A stretch of DNA of 64,000 bases from Homalodisca vitripennis (Eukaryota > Arthropoda > Insecta > Hemiptera > Cicadellidae): positions 70,762,001-70,826,000 of the forward strand of contig NC_060213.1 in the NCBI RefSeq assembly GCF_021130785.1. Direction: 5' to 3'. Shown here in pieces: positions 26,061 through 39,062 of this stretch. Position numbers and translations under genes: made by a program. The first letter of the stretch is position 1, and each line of letters starts with the position of its first letter. Under the pieces are notes generated by a model, which ran no database searches, was not told where the DNA came from, and saw only the letters and a list, made by a program, of their open reading frames with translations.

Positions 26061-29000
26061 AATATCTTAGTAGGAGACTCAGTGCATAAGGCCCTAGTTG
26101 ATTCCGGGTCAGCCTGTAGCCTCATCTCTTCCCGTCTTTTTAAAGCCATTTCAAGGTTAGGTTTGGTGAAGCACACCGAGGAGTCTTCTTTAACTTGCTG
26201 GACTGCTTCTAAGTCCCTCTTCCATTTTCGAGAAAGGCTTCAATCAAGTTTAAGGTTGAATGTTTTTCATGGGTGTAGAGCTTCCTTGTGGCCCAGGACC
26301 TGAGCATGGACTGTATTTTGGGGGCGGATTTTATTCAAAAAGGACTGGTTTGGTGCTGGATCTTCAGGCGGGCCAGTCTTATTTCAAATTCAATCGGCGA
26401 GTGTCAGTCCCCTTTTCTGATAAATTCAAATCGACAAACCGCAGGTTGGTGAGGTGGAGTGTGAGGAAGGTTCTGCCCCTGGGGGACCCGTTCGGTCACT
26501 TGGATGAGGAGCAAGCTGGGGCTCTCCGTGAGCTTTGCTCAAGATTTCCGGAGGTCCTCACACCCAAGCTCGGTTCTACCCATCTTATTGAATATGAAAT
26601 TCGTCTGACTGACACTCAGCCAGTACGCTCCCACCCATACAAGTTGGCTCCTCCAAAGATGGAGGTTATGCGTGGTTATCATCAAGGATCTCTTGGATCA
26701 AGGAGTTATTGAGCCTTCAAACTCATCGTATGCCAGTCCAGCGTTCTTGGTTCCAAAGCCGAATGGAAAAAATCGTATGGTGGTCGACCTAAGAAAACTT
26801 AATGCCAAGATTGAAATAGACTCAGTGCCTCTCCCCGATCTCCATTCTGCTTTTGATTGGTTCGGTAAGGCCATATTTTTTTACTATATTTGATTTGAAC
26901 CAAGCCTATCATCAGATTCCGTTGAAGAAGGAATCACGTCCCTCTCACGGCCTTCTGTGTTCCGTGAATTTGTATCAGTACCGATTCTTTGCCGATGGGG
27001 CTAGCTGTGGGGGCTCAAACGTTAACTAGGTTGCTTGACTCCATCTTCCACGATGTGATACTTCAGGTAATGTCTTTAATTATCTTGATGACCTTCTGGT
27101 CTACAGTGAGTCTTTCACGGAACACGTTAAACATCTTGAGGAGGTATTGGTTAGGTTGGGTAGGGCTGACCTTACAGTCAATCCGGAGAAGGTGTCTTAC
27201 GCTAAGTCCGAAATATCGTTTCTTGGTCACCTCGTGTCGTCTAGGGGGGTATCTATAGACCCTGCCAGGACCCAAGGCATTCGGGATTTTTTCCTCCTCC
27301 GAAGGATGCCAAGGGTGTTACCAGATTCATCGGCATGGTTTAATTTCTACCGTAGGTTTATTCCTGACTTTGCCGAGGTGGCCGCCCCACTGAACGCTTT
27401 AAGAAGGAAAGAGCAAAGTTCGTTCGGGGTGAAGATCAGGAACGAGCTTTTCAACTGCTTAGGGAGGCAATTATCCAACCTCCTGTGCTGCGAATACCGG
27501 ACTTTAGTAGGCCCTTCATCTTGCAGACTGACTCCTCATCCTGTGCTGTAGGAGCTGTGCTTTCTCAAGAGTTCGACGGCGCTCGGCAACCAATAGCTTT
27601 TGCATCTAGGACTTTGACCCTTTCGGAAAAGAAATCTTCTCTATTTATGAGCTGGAGTGTCTGGCGGTCGTTTTCGGCATGGATAAGTTTCGGAGGTTTC
27701 CTAGAGCATTCCGAATGTCTGCTGGAAACTGACAATCAGGCTCTTTCCTGGCTATTGGCCCATCCTCGACAACTCGGGAAGATTGGTCGGTGGGTTGTAA
27801 AAATTGCGGCCCTTACATTCAGGGTGCAGCACATTCGCGGCACACAAAACGTCGTCGCCGATGCTCTTTCTAGAATGTATCATCTACCCAGCGATCCTGT
27901 TGATTCTCAAGCACCGTTGTGTGGGACTGTGATGTTGGATTTACCCTGCTGCCTTTGAGAGTTTTGGCTCTCACCAACTTCAAGACCCCGAGTTGTCAAA
28001 CATCATTGGTGAGCTCCAGGAGGGAGAAGCCCACTCTCCTTACCTCTTGTCCAAGGGTGTCCTCTGCTGTCGTGCCCGACGCGGAGGTGGTCCAAGATTG
28101 TTCTGCCGAGTGCCCTCATACCGATGGTCTTTTCCTATTTTCATGTTTCTCCGTGGGCGGTCATTTAGGGATTCACAAGACCATCGCTAAAATCAGAGAT
28201 AAATTCATCTGGAAGAGTATGGACAGAGACATTGCTGGTAGAGTACGAGCTTGTCATCTTTGCTCGGTCAGTAAACCAGCACAAAATACCAAATTAGGGA
28301 CTTCTTTCCTCCAAGGTGGCGGAGCGGCCTCTTGAAAAAAGTGTTCATTGACTATGTGGGACCCTTTCCTTCCCCGTAGCAAGTCAGGGAACACCTCCCT
28401 GCTTGTCGCTGTGGATGCTTTCTCTAAGTTTTGCTGGTTGATTCCTCTTAGGGAGTGCCACGGCGTCGCTCACCGTCAAGGCACTCAAGTCCCGCCTTCT
28501 ACAAAATTTTGGAGTGCCCGCCACCTTCGTCTCAGATAACGGCACACAATTCGTGTCGAGGGGAGTTTCATCGCTTCTGTTTTGGGCATGGAACAAACAT
28601 GTTACGACATCTCCTTACTACCCCCAGCCTTCTCATGCTGAGCGGTTCAACCGCAATCTCAGAGCCGCCCTCATCGCTTATCACGCTGAGAAAACAAACT
28701 ACCTAGGATGAAAAACCTGAGCTGGCTTCAGTTAGCCTTCAATTCTGCTCTTCACGAAAGTCATGATTCCACGCCCTTTTCAGGTCATGTTTAGTCGTCC
28801 TACTTCTGATCCCTTGTCTAATCTCTGGAGTCTGGATAGTCTTCTACCAGTGCCTTGGTACTCCCAATGTGAGTGACACGTGGGAAGCAGTCAGGTTAAG
28901 CTCCTACAGTCTAGGGAAAGGGTGAGGAGAAAATTCAATAAGGGACGTATTGCCAACCCCTTCCAGGTGGGGGATCTTGTCTTTTGTAAGGCCCATTCGG

Positions 29001-29222
29001 TCAGTTCGGCCGTGGATAAACGGGCAGCCAAACTTTGCTATCGGTGGACAGGTCCCCACCCGGATTCTTCGTTTTCTCTCCCCAGTTACTGCTGAGTTGG
29101 TTGATCCCGTATCGGGGAGGTTGTGGCGGAAGGCCCACGTTTCTCATCTGAAGGCCTTCCGTGGTGATACCTCTGGTCATGCTCTGGATACTGGTGCGGC
29201 TGCGGGGGTGTCCGGGGACTGA
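26061..29222 (+). pseudogene. Gypsy pol: protease, RT, RNase H, integrase, frameshifted
   Basis: Domains appear in order. The aspartic protease has its active-site DSG at 26100-26108 (ALVDSGSACSLI). The reverse transcriptase includes GVIEPSNSSYASP and FLVPKPNGKNRMVVDLRKLN (26706-26800), FDLNQAYHQIP near 26893 and the catalytic YLDD at 27081-27092. RNase H follows with LQTDSSSCAVGAVLSQ near 27520, ETDNQALSWLL and a closing VVADALSRM. Integrase shows a zinc-binding HLGIHKT ... CHLCSVSK region (28160-28275), core residues in FIDYVGPF (near 28342), VSDNGTQF (near 28532) and HAERFNR (E near 28640), and a C-terminal GPY/F-like stretch (CYRWTGPH, near 29036). The frame ends with TGA at 29220-29222. 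Domain order and the YLDD box are Gypsy type. At least eight frame changes break the reading frame. Confidence 0.88.
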
Positions 29223-29444
29223 TCACCCCCTGGTTTTCTCTGTAGTGTCGTTTTACTCTCTTTCTCTTTTCTTATTTCTCCAAAGAGAGGCGCCTCTCAA
29301 AATTTCAGGAGGATCGTGTTTTTGTCTGCCTCCTGCTCAGGACTTCGTTTCCTGTTAGGGTTCTCGACTTCCCGTATCCTGTGCCAGACTTGTTGGTTCT
29401 TCTTTCAGTGGGGGAGAGGTTTTGTTTGGGGTTGCACCCCTTTT

Positions 29445-29456
29445 AGTGGGGGAGGT
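29445..29456 (+). promoter_or_regulatory. Polypurine tract
   Basis: agtgggggaggt directly abuts the TG of the 3' LTR, where plus-strand DNA synthesis would be primed. A near copy, agtgggggagaggt, lies about 40 bp upstream at 29407-29420. Confidence 0.8.
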
Positions 29457-30107
29457 TGAACCGGGCCTCAGTTTTGGACTATTTATTTTTGTGTCTTATT
29501 TTCCCCACCTCGGCCACTCTTTTCAGTCGGTGGGGGAGTCACTCCGTCAAGTATTGATTTTCTGCCTGGTTGGCCTGTTTGGTCGAGGTCAGCTGGTTGA
29601 CCTTGACTAGTTTTACCGACCAGCTGTTCACCGGCACCGGCTACTGTTTCGGAGCGGTCAGACACGTTCGGAGAAGCTACTGTGTTTCTGGCTGTTCTCT
29701 GCTCTTCCCGTTTCCCCATAGCTGGCTAGCTCCTCTACTTTCGGCGGGTAATTGTCTCTTTCACCCTCTTTACCTAATTAGTTGGCGGTTTTTCTCTCCC
29801 ACGCAGACATATATTATCGTAGTTTAGTTATAAGTAGTTTATTTATTATTTTTGTAACTTGTGTTCCTCGTGTACGTTGTTCGTGTCGCAAAGTGTTCTT
29901 TCCTGTCTATCGTACGTTCTAAATTTGTTAATTTTTTTAACTATGCCAGTTAAGTTTATTATTTTTGCGCCGTGCTTTTCTAATCGATCCGTTCGGCAAA
30001 CGGAAATTATTTATTTAGTTATCACCTTGTATTTGTTTAGTGTAAGCGAGACGGTACAGACTTTGCAAATTTTGTGACCTCCTGTCTATTTTCGCTAACT
30101 CGGGACA
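29457..30107 (+). repeat. 3' LTR of Gypsy element
   Basis: Starts tgaaccgggcctcag and ends taactcgggaca, 651 bp, the same length as the 5' LTR. AAAC follows at 30108-30111. Confidence 0.93.
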
Positions 30108-30111
30108 AAAC
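30108..30111 (+). repeat. Target-site duplication AAAC, right
   Basis: Copy of the four bases before the 5' LTR. Confidence 0.8.
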
Positions 30112-30225
30112 TTACAAGTAAACTTTGCAATGTCGAGTATTTATTACTACTACCTCAGAGACAAACACCTCCATATCTTACGTCCATTCGAGACAGAGCT
30201 ACCCGTGTAACTATACCGCTTGTTA

Positions 30226-30320
30226 CAGCCATCATAGTTATCCATAACATGTTTATAACCATGATCATTAACGCTCAGCCAATTCCTACGAACTGACATA
30301 CACTATCTCTGAATTCGATA
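30226..30320 (+). repeat. Dispersed repeat, copy 2 of 3 (short)
   Basis: ccatcatagttatccataac, then aacgctcagccaattcc and gacatacactatc, follow the block order of the copies at 22746 and 39063 but are more diverged. Confidence 0.4.
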
Positions 30321-30329
30321 TAAGCTGTG

Positions 30330-33300
30330 TAGAAATGAAAACTTATGCAAAATTTTTAGCTTATTGGTTAGCTAAAAATATATTTTTTAAGATATTTTTC
30401 AAAAAGACAGACCACATAAAATACATGAAATATTTCTAGTCACGCGAGTTGGAGCTCTCAGATAAACCTATTACGGAAAGTGGGGGCCGGCACATTATCC
30501 CCCTTACATATTACGGTACATTATTTGGCCTAAGTTTAATTTTGTCAAGGTTTATAAATATGAATTTAGTTAGATTCATGCTATTCATATTACTTTTCTG
30601 TACATGGAAAATTAAATACATAGGTGTTTATTAATTGATCGCCACAATCATATGTACTTGGGATATTCATTATTGAATATCCGTACTAATAATTTCTGAT
30701 TTTTTAAATCTTAAAAGACGTTAATAAAAAGTTCTTATGATAAATATAATACGTAGATTTACTAAAAATAGCATGCAAAGATTAGTACAGAAAACATTTA
30801 ATATTTTTAATAAATTCATTACTTCGTATAGATATACGAAAATAAATTTATCGGGTATTTTATGAATAAGTTCAGTTTTATCATAGTTCACTTATCTAGG
30901 TATATTCAAAACGATTGGCGGAAGAATGTCAAACATCTTCTTTAGAGGCTCGGATATTAAAGTTTTTTATCACATTCATTTCCTCAATTTCCGATACTCG
31001 TGTAAACAAATTCTCAATGCAGCATGAGGGATAACGATATGGGGAGTAACAATTACTTTTAGACAACTCATTTCATTAAGATTTTATACAACTATTTATT
31101 TCAGTTCAATAAAACTACAATTGATTTAAAAATAAATACATAATAACAATTGTAATTTACTGCTTCATATTAGTTTATTTTCAATATAGCTAAAAGTTAA
31201 TTTTAAAAGTAAAGCAGTTTTATTTAAATTGCAATAACGTAATTTATTACATAGTTGGATTCATAAACTATGTAATATTTTGAGTTATTCATTAGCTTTT
31301 GAGTTATTTAAAAAAGGAATAATATAGATATCTTTTTATGTGAATGCAATAGACATTGACAAAGCACATTTCAAAATAGCCTCTATCATAAAATCTTTCA
31401 GATAACTTTTAATATCCTTTAATGGTGATTTATGTAGCATTTTCAACGGTGTACATCATCATAAAACGTACCTGCTGCCAAATACACTTCTTAATACATA
31501 CATCGTACAAATTACAGTTACGTTTATGAGAATTTGTCAGTTATTGGGGTACAATCTGATTACGAGAAAAAGAGGAATTTGAGCAATATACAAATTAAAT
31601 ATATTAAAACATTTTAAATTAACTTAACATTATTAAACATGTTTCTTTAGTTTATGTTAACCAACATAAATAAAGGTTTTTTATTGTGTTAGAAATAGTA
31701 CCGAGAATGTTTTGATAGATAACAAATTTATGTTCTAATATTTACACAGGTTATGTAGAAATGTACGACGGGTAATGTAAGGAGTGTCGGTAATGTACAC
31801 ATTAATTACCCACATCAATGATGTCAACAATGTACCCACATCTGACGTTCATCAAACACTACTGTGGACAAATATTAGTCTAGTTTCGGTCGGCTAGTTC
31901 ACAAACTGTCAAATTATATCAAGTACATTGCTTCTGAAAGAAAGATACTTGGCACAATATAACAAAAATATGAAGCTACAATTAAAAACATGGTTGAAAG
32001 TTGTTATTTTCTGTATTTGCGCATAAGTATTTAGAGTAAAAACAAGACTCCCACGTTATGGTGGTTATTACAGATGGTCGATTACATAAGGGCTGTTTCA
32101 ATGTGAGGGATTACACGTAAGGTACCTACAATTACCGTTTTTATAGAACAGTAATAACCGTTCTGTTAGTAATAAACACTTCGAACTCCACTATATGAAT
32201 TAAAATAATGAAATGGGCAGTATTTTAGGGTATTTTTAAGACGTTTTGTTAGGCAATTTTCTTGATAAAAATATATTTATTTGCTCCTAGACTGTGGGAG
32301 TATAAGTAAAGAAAAATTAACTAAATCTTTCCGCATCATTTACTTCAATCTTTATTTTTAAACAAACATGGTTTTATATTTATTTTATTCCCAAATTTTA
32401 AGGATAATGAAAAGTATATACATATAAACACTTTATATTATTTTACGATTGAAAGGTGTACTTAAAATATAGATCTATAATCATTGATTTAAAGGTTATA
32501 TTGTATGCAATATGTATATATGATCAATACATCCTTATTTTTCATTTAAACATCAAGTATGAAGGACCAAAATGACCAGTTTCTAACAAGAGGACATTAG
32601 TCTAAATCTCACTCAATACTTGCCCTCAACCTCAGACACTGCCGGGAGACTATAATTCTGTCAGATATAGATCATCATTCAGTAACATCAAAAGACAATA
32701 TTGAAGAAAATAAAATATTTAACAGAAAACACTTATCAATATACATTTTTAATCGACATTGTATTGTGTGTGTGCCTTGTATATTTTATTCCCAGTAACA
32801 AAAACAGAAATCCGTATGAAAATCTATTTTTAAATAGATAGTAGTCTACGCTGTACATTTAGCAGAAAAACCCCACGGAAGTTGGGATGCCGGAACTATT
32901 ATTTAAAAGGTACTCGCCTAGGTATAATATTTTATTTAAACCTTATGGGTTCCTCACAAAAAAAAATTAGCCTGACTTGTCGTTTTGACGACGTTGAGTG
33001 ATGATACACTTTAGCAGACACTTTGAGTACATGAAACTAGTTTAAGACAGACTTAAGGTGTTCGCCTACCTAGAAGTGACAGCGACTGGAAACAGAGATG
33101 CATGTATTAAATATTAGGTTAGACAGTTTGTGTTTAAACGGGCGTATTATATATAAAAAAGAACTAACAACAAAAAATATAGCAAGGAAAAAACTTTTAA
33201 GTTTTTTATAAAAAGTATTATAATTAGATACACAAAAATTCAAGATTTCTTTAATAAACTTTATTTTTTGCGTGTTTTTTACTTTATAAAACTAAAATAT

Positions 33301-34784
33301 AATATACGTATAACCAAAACTTAACATAATTTCTACTTCTACGTTGACCATTATTAACAAAACATAAACCACATACCTGATAATCCCATAAATTTAAAGA
33401 GATTGGGAATAAATTATGTATAAAACAACATAGGCCATAAGGTTAGTCATAAAAAATGCTTCTTAAGATGTTGCGACAATTTTCCAAAGTCAGGTTCAAC
33501 AACAGTACAAGCTGTAAGCCCAAAAATAAACAAAACCATATTTATGAAGGCCTATTGTGACTGAAGTAATTGCCGACTACAACTCTGCACAGAACAGTCC
33601 CGACTCACTATGAGACTACGAACGACTGAGTATTATAATCATATCTAAAAACTATATACAATCGTGTTTTTGAAACTATCCATCACTAATAATTTATTCT
33701 GTATTTTTGTATTAGGAACATCAAAATTGTATTGTTTGAATAGTAACATAAAAACTTACAACGTTATAAAATAATTAAGTACTGGATCTAAATAAGTTCC
33801 TGAAAAAAGAAACAGTTGGTACACTAAAGCATATTTATCATCCTATTTTTTCATCCTATACTTTACTATTATTTTCAGTTGCCGTTAAACAAATGTATAC
33901 ATTGAACTGGGAAAAGTGTGGATTTCATATTGTTTGGAATCATTTACATCAACCACCTTTCACTAAAAATGTAGATTGGATTAAATTATAGAGCTCTTGC
34001 TTCGTTAATTGAGGAATTTTAAGCGTTCCTTTGCATAATTTACACCTTTTGTTTATTTGGAACATCTAAACAGTTTTTTAAACTAATTAGTGAGTTAAAA
34101 CAAATTATGTTTTTTTTTTCAAGTGAAAAATGTTTTTTCCCTGAGATCACGACAAGTAACCATTGAATTAGATTATGTAATTCATTTAGAACAAGACAAT
34201 GGAAAACCAGTATACACAAATGTACTAACATATGTATAGTATGCATTACATAAACAAACTAATGAGTTTTTAATTTTGAATTTTATACAAAATTTAAAAA
34301 ATATATAATATGTTTTCTAACAAAAATAATCTGAGGTCTACTGAGGGTAGTATGTGAACTAGACGAGTAAAATCAACCATTCCTTATTCAGATTCAGAGC
34401 AATTGCAACATAACATTCACTAAGATCAATATGGTAACTGGATTTTATATCAGTGTTTAATAATAATTTAGAATAATAAAGAATAATTTGAATTATTCCA
34501 TTTATAAAATTAAACGCCACAGGGCGTTAACTGTAATATACATGATAGTATTTAACAACATTTATAAGTCTATACGAATTAAAATCTCCTACGATTCTAA
34601 TATCGATGGAATAAAATATTAGTTACGCATTCTGATGTTAATTAAAACAATAACCGAGTAGTCTCAAAATGGGTTAAATAACTTTCAAAAGAAAACGATT
34701 TGAGAACGTTGAATAAGAAAATGTGAAAAAGCAATAGCTGTCAATCAGGTCTGATCAAATATATTTACTAATCTTTCTTGATAG

Positions 34785-34786
<2 letters not shown>
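30330..34786. other. Long AT-rich stretch without recognisable genes
   Basis: No coding frame with a motif was found on either strand. Frames at 30449-30634 and 34040-34246 are short and hydrophobic or low in complexity, as expected by chance. Confidence 0.45.

Positions 34787-34854
<68 letters not shown>
34787..34854. repeat. TA microsatellite
   Basis: 34 uninterrupted TA units. Confidence 0.97.
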
Positions 34855-34856
<2 letters not shown>

Positions 34857-36905
34857 CTTGTTATAATATATTTTATAGGGAATTTCTGTGATACGTTTAT
34901 AGTGAGGATATAAATGTTCTACTGTATGAAACTGAGGTGTGCATTAGTATTCAGAGTCATCTCAACGTAAAGTTAACAAGTGCAGTGTTTTATTATTATA
35001 TTATATTATTATATATTATATATTTTATAATTATATACCAACTAATTTTCTTTCCTAGCTAAAAAAACATTCTACAGCGCAATACGTATACCTGACAACC
35101 AGATTGTATATTTTTACATTTAAAGTCATTTCAAATAGATGATTTAAAATGTTACATTTGAATATACAGCTTTAACTAATAAAAAGTCTATTTTTTCAGA
35201 AAAGTATTTTTTATTTATTGCTTTAGAATAGGGAGGGATTTTAGCTCAAAATCTGTGGGGAGATTTTAGCAAAAATAAGGTAGCAGTACTGTACACCAAT
35301 GTTTACATGAGTTTGCTGAGTTTGCATGCAAAACTGAAGTCTATTGCTCATTTTAGAAGGGGACACTTGTTAATACATCACATGTCAAATTTCATATAAT
35401 TATACTTAGTTTGGTAACAATTACATTTATTCTGGGTTTGTATCAATTCCATCACGGTTAGCCATGAGAAAAATGTAAAAGTGTTCGTAAGCCACAGGCG
35501 ATTCCCATGAGATGGCATACATTATTACTCGATGCTATCCATGTATAAAAAGTCTATATTTCAGTTATCCTGAGATATCAACGAAGATAACACCGAAAAA
35601 TAAGCGTTTTGTTTCTAGTATGTGACTTCAAACGAAAATATGTCCGTATAAAATGTTTTTAGCACTTTTAAATTACAGAAAAATGTATTTTATAAAGTGT
35701 TACTTGCAGTAACGGAAATGCTATCGACGATTGTTGAACCTCTAATGCCTCATTTTAACTGTGATATTTCCATTTGCATATTCTGTAACGTGTCTCTTAC
35801 TAGTGCCAAATGAGTGATAAAATATTGATAACAATGTGGTTCAACGTACTATTATAAAGCTTTTTTATAACGAAATACTGTCATGAGTTATAATGTTGTG
35901 GAATACAAATATTTACTGTTGTCTAAATAAATTTATACAGGAATTTAAGTATAGGGTTTTTAAATTGTTTAGATTAATATTTGATATTGTCCTTACTCTC
36001 CACATTAGTGGGTGGGGTCCCATGCATGCTTTGACTGAAGAGAATATAAAAGACAATGCTAAAAGATGCTTGGTGTTTGTACAGTTATAGCCTAGAAGGT
36101 TTATGGAATTGACCTGCGAATCTTCTGAACTTTGATATATTATTCATTTCTTAAAACTGTTTTTCCGAGCACTAAATTTTCTAATGCATCCTACTACCAT
36201 CTACAGGTTTCTAGTTATGTCAATATTACGAGGATACTATTTTTAGTTTACATTCGAGAGAGACATAGCCATGACGCTATGCCTTTTTTATACCTTAAAC
36301 TATAGTAGTCTAATAATTGTAGTGAATAAATTCGCTTCTAGTTTAGAATACAAAAATATGTGCATACAAAATTTGTGAATAATATCAAAATAAATTAGTT
36401 TTAGCCTTTTAATAAATTATATTCAATGTGTAGAAAATGCATTACAAACTCAAGAGCCATTTATCAAGGACAAGGTGTCCTAATTCAACAGGGAAGTAAG
36501 TGGATCATTATGTCAGTCCATTATTCTACTCCTAGACGGGAGTAAAGGTAATTATCTCGTTTCGAGATACAATGAAAAAGACTGTTAGTGAGGAGATGGA
36601 GTTGAAATGTTGACGTAAATGAAGGTTCTAGACGTAGTCTATTGTAGTGAATAGACGCTTTCCTATCAATTACAGAAAACTACTCAAGACATTATCTGCC
36701 TAAATATGAAGAGTTCTTTAAATATTTACCCTTAAACATAACTGCCGACAGTATAATGTTTAGAAATACAATACCATTATACGAAATTATAATATTTATT
36801 TTAAAGTTTAGTTTTAATTATTGAACGACAATTATTATTAAAAATAACCTATTTTACCATCTATCAACATCTAGTCTACTAGTGCTAAATCAAGCTTTCC
36901 TACGT
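34855..36905. other. AT-rich stretch, possible diverged interspersed repeat near 35210-35610
   Basis: The part around 35210-35610 (tgagtttgcatgcaaaactg, aatttcatataattatac, gccatgagaaaaatgtaaaa, gccacaggcgattcccatg) has the feel of a decayed retroposon, but no second copy is in the window to prove it. The rest shows nothing. Confidence 0.3.
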
Positions 36906-36910
36906 GGTTA

Positions 36911-37970
36911 TAAAAGTGTTTTATGGCTACATATCATAGCCAGCCTACAGCTGTAGGATATTGATCCCTGAATTGCCTCTACCCGATCAGGCGTAGGTTA
37001 TAGTGATATATCGGTAACTAATACTGGGCGTGGCATTAAAAGTGTTGTATGGCAACACATCATAGTCAGTCTAGAGCTGCATGATATCGATCTCTAAATT
37101 GCCTCCGCCTGACCAGGTGTAGGTTATAGTGTTATATCGGTAACTAATACTGAGCGTGGCATTAAAGTGTTGTATGGCAACATATTATAGCCAGCCTACA
37201 GCTGTATGATATTGATCCATAAATTGCCTCCACCCGATCAGGCGAAGGTTACAATGTTATATCGGTAACTAATACTGGGCGTGGCATTAAAGTGTTGTAT
37301 GGCAACACATCATAGTCAGTCTAGAGCTGCATGATATCGATCTCTAAAATGCCTCCGCCTGATCATGTGTAGGTTATAGTGTTATATCGGTAACTAATAC
37401 TGGGCGTGGCATTAAAAGTGTTTTATGGCTACATATCATAACCAGCCTACAGCTGCATGATATCGATCTCTAAATTGCCTCCGCCTGATCAGGTGTAGGT
37501 TATAGTGTTATATCGGTAACTATTACTGGGCGTGGCATTAAAAGTGTTGTATGGCAACACTTCATAGTCAGTCTACAGCTGCATGATATCGATCTCTAAA
37601 TTGCCTCCGCCTGATCAGGTGTAGGTTATAGTGTTATATTGGTAACTATTACTGGGCGTGGCATTAAAAGTGTTGTATGGCAACACTTCAAAGTCTGTCT
37701 ACAACTGCATGATATCGATCTCTAAATTGCCTCCGCCTGATCAGGTGTAGGTTATAGTGTTATATCGGTAACTAATACTGGGCGTGGCATTAAAGTGTTG
37801 TATGGCAACATATTATAGCCAGCCTACAGCTGCATTATATCGATCTCTAAATTGCCTCCGCCTGATCAGGTGTAGGTTATAGTGTTATATCGGTAACTAA
37901 TACTGGGCGTGGCATTAAAGTGTTTTATGGCAACATACCTTAGCCAGCCAACAGCTGCATGACAAATTAT
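36911..37970. repeat. 126-bp minisatellite, eight full copies plus a partial
   Basis: Tandem units of 125 or 126 bp start (at agtgtt) at 36915, 37041, 37166, 37291, 37417, 37543, 37669, 37794 and 37919, and the last copy breaks off after cagctgcatga. Landmarks in each unit are atggcaacac, gatatcgatctctaaattgc, cgcctgatcaggtg and ttatatcggtaact. Copies differ at scattered sites; the first is the most diverged. No open frame runs through. Repeat length, copy number and AT content resemble satellite-like arrays or the tandem blocks found inside some non-autonomous transposons. Confidence 0.97.
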
Positions 37971-39060
37971 CAGCAAATTATAGTCAAATTAAAGTAAAAT
38001 AGTAAAACCTATTACAATTTGTAGGCCAGAAGAGTAATATCTTATTTACACAATAACTTGAATATGGTCCAATTTCACTAGCATGAAGAGGGGTATATAT
38101 TGTGGCTCATGGATGAATTTGAATTAATCCAAATTATATCGAAGTATAACCAAGTAAATGAAATAGGTTTACCATACCTTCCATTAAAATTTTAACTTTT
38201 TTTAAAAAGAAGATTTGTTTTGAGAGCGCAGTCCCAATTTCAAATAACTTCACACAATTATTTAAAATCGAAACGTTCTAAAAGTCAATGAAATCGAAAA
38301 TAAATAATTAAAGAAAAGAGTAAACACACATGAATTGAGATCAGCACAACGAAGAAATTGCAATTTAGTTTTTACTCATGTCTAGCCATGGAGAGGAACT
38401 GTTAAATTTTCATTATTGTATACAAAACATAATGAATAACACAACAATCTGTAAAGGTCCAATTATGTACAAAGAATTTTAATCAAAATAATATGTTAAA
38501 ATTCATAAAAAGGAATTAAACATTAATTATGACACCTTCTTTAAGTATTTAGATTTGGTAGCAATTAGCCTCGCAATTGTAATTATGATTAAAAAGGCTA
38601 TGAGTAATGACTTACTACAGTATTATATCCACATAATTTAGATTATGTATGTTTTACATCCGACGATCAATTCTCTTGATACGGTACTTGATTATCACTT
38701 TAGTATGGCGTCCACGTTTCAGGTATTATGACCTTTCTTCGATGTGTTAAAAACCCATGCACACTTGCTATGCTATATTAATTTGACATAAATACTTCAT
38801 ATCTTCAGTTTTCAAACATAATTCTCATCACACAAAAATAAATTTTTACAGCCACTTAGAAGAGAGAAGAGGAAATGCTCAACAAACTCGTATGGAGGGA
38901 CATACACTGTCATCAAACTCTATATTATCTATATACAAATATACCGACAGAATGGGTATCGAAGGACCCTATCAAATTTTACGAAAGTCTTGCTAAAGAG
39001 CTATCTCACATATTAAAACATTACATGATTTTATTCATTTTCGACAATATGAGCTTCTCA
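37971..39060. other. AT-rich non-coding stretch
   Basis: No gene supported. The 64-codon frame at 38875-39069 (MLNKLVWRDIHCHQTLYY) is not low complexity but matches no family I know, has no splice or promoter context I can defend, and is left unannotated. Confidence 0.4.
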
Positions 39061-39062
39061 TT

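Larger units (their letters stand above)
23522..30107 (+). mobile_element. Complete-length Gypsy-type LTR retrotransposon, frames broken
   Basis: A 6586-bp element: two 651-bp LTRs beginning TG and ending CA, an AAAC target duplication, a primer binding site, gag, then pol in the order protease, reverse transcriptase, RNase H, integrase, a polypurine tract and the 3' LTR. That order of pol domains defines the Gypsy (Metaviridae) group rather than Copia. No envelope-like frame lies between integrase and the 3' LTR. The element is GC-richer than its surroundings. Gag and pol are split across many frames; the breaks mostly look like single-base insertions or deletions. The LTRs are similar enough for a fairly recent insertion, so real decay and sequencing error both have to be considered. 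Confidence 0.93.

Noticed and set aside
29223..29456. Envelope-like gene after pol, which would make the element an errantivirus-type provirus
   Set aside because: Only about 230 bp separate the pol stop from the 3' LTR and no signal peptide or membrane frame is present.
36911..37970. CRISPR array or satellite with unique spacers
   Set aside because: The units are contiguous 125-126-bp repeats with no unique spacers, in eukaryotic-type DNA.
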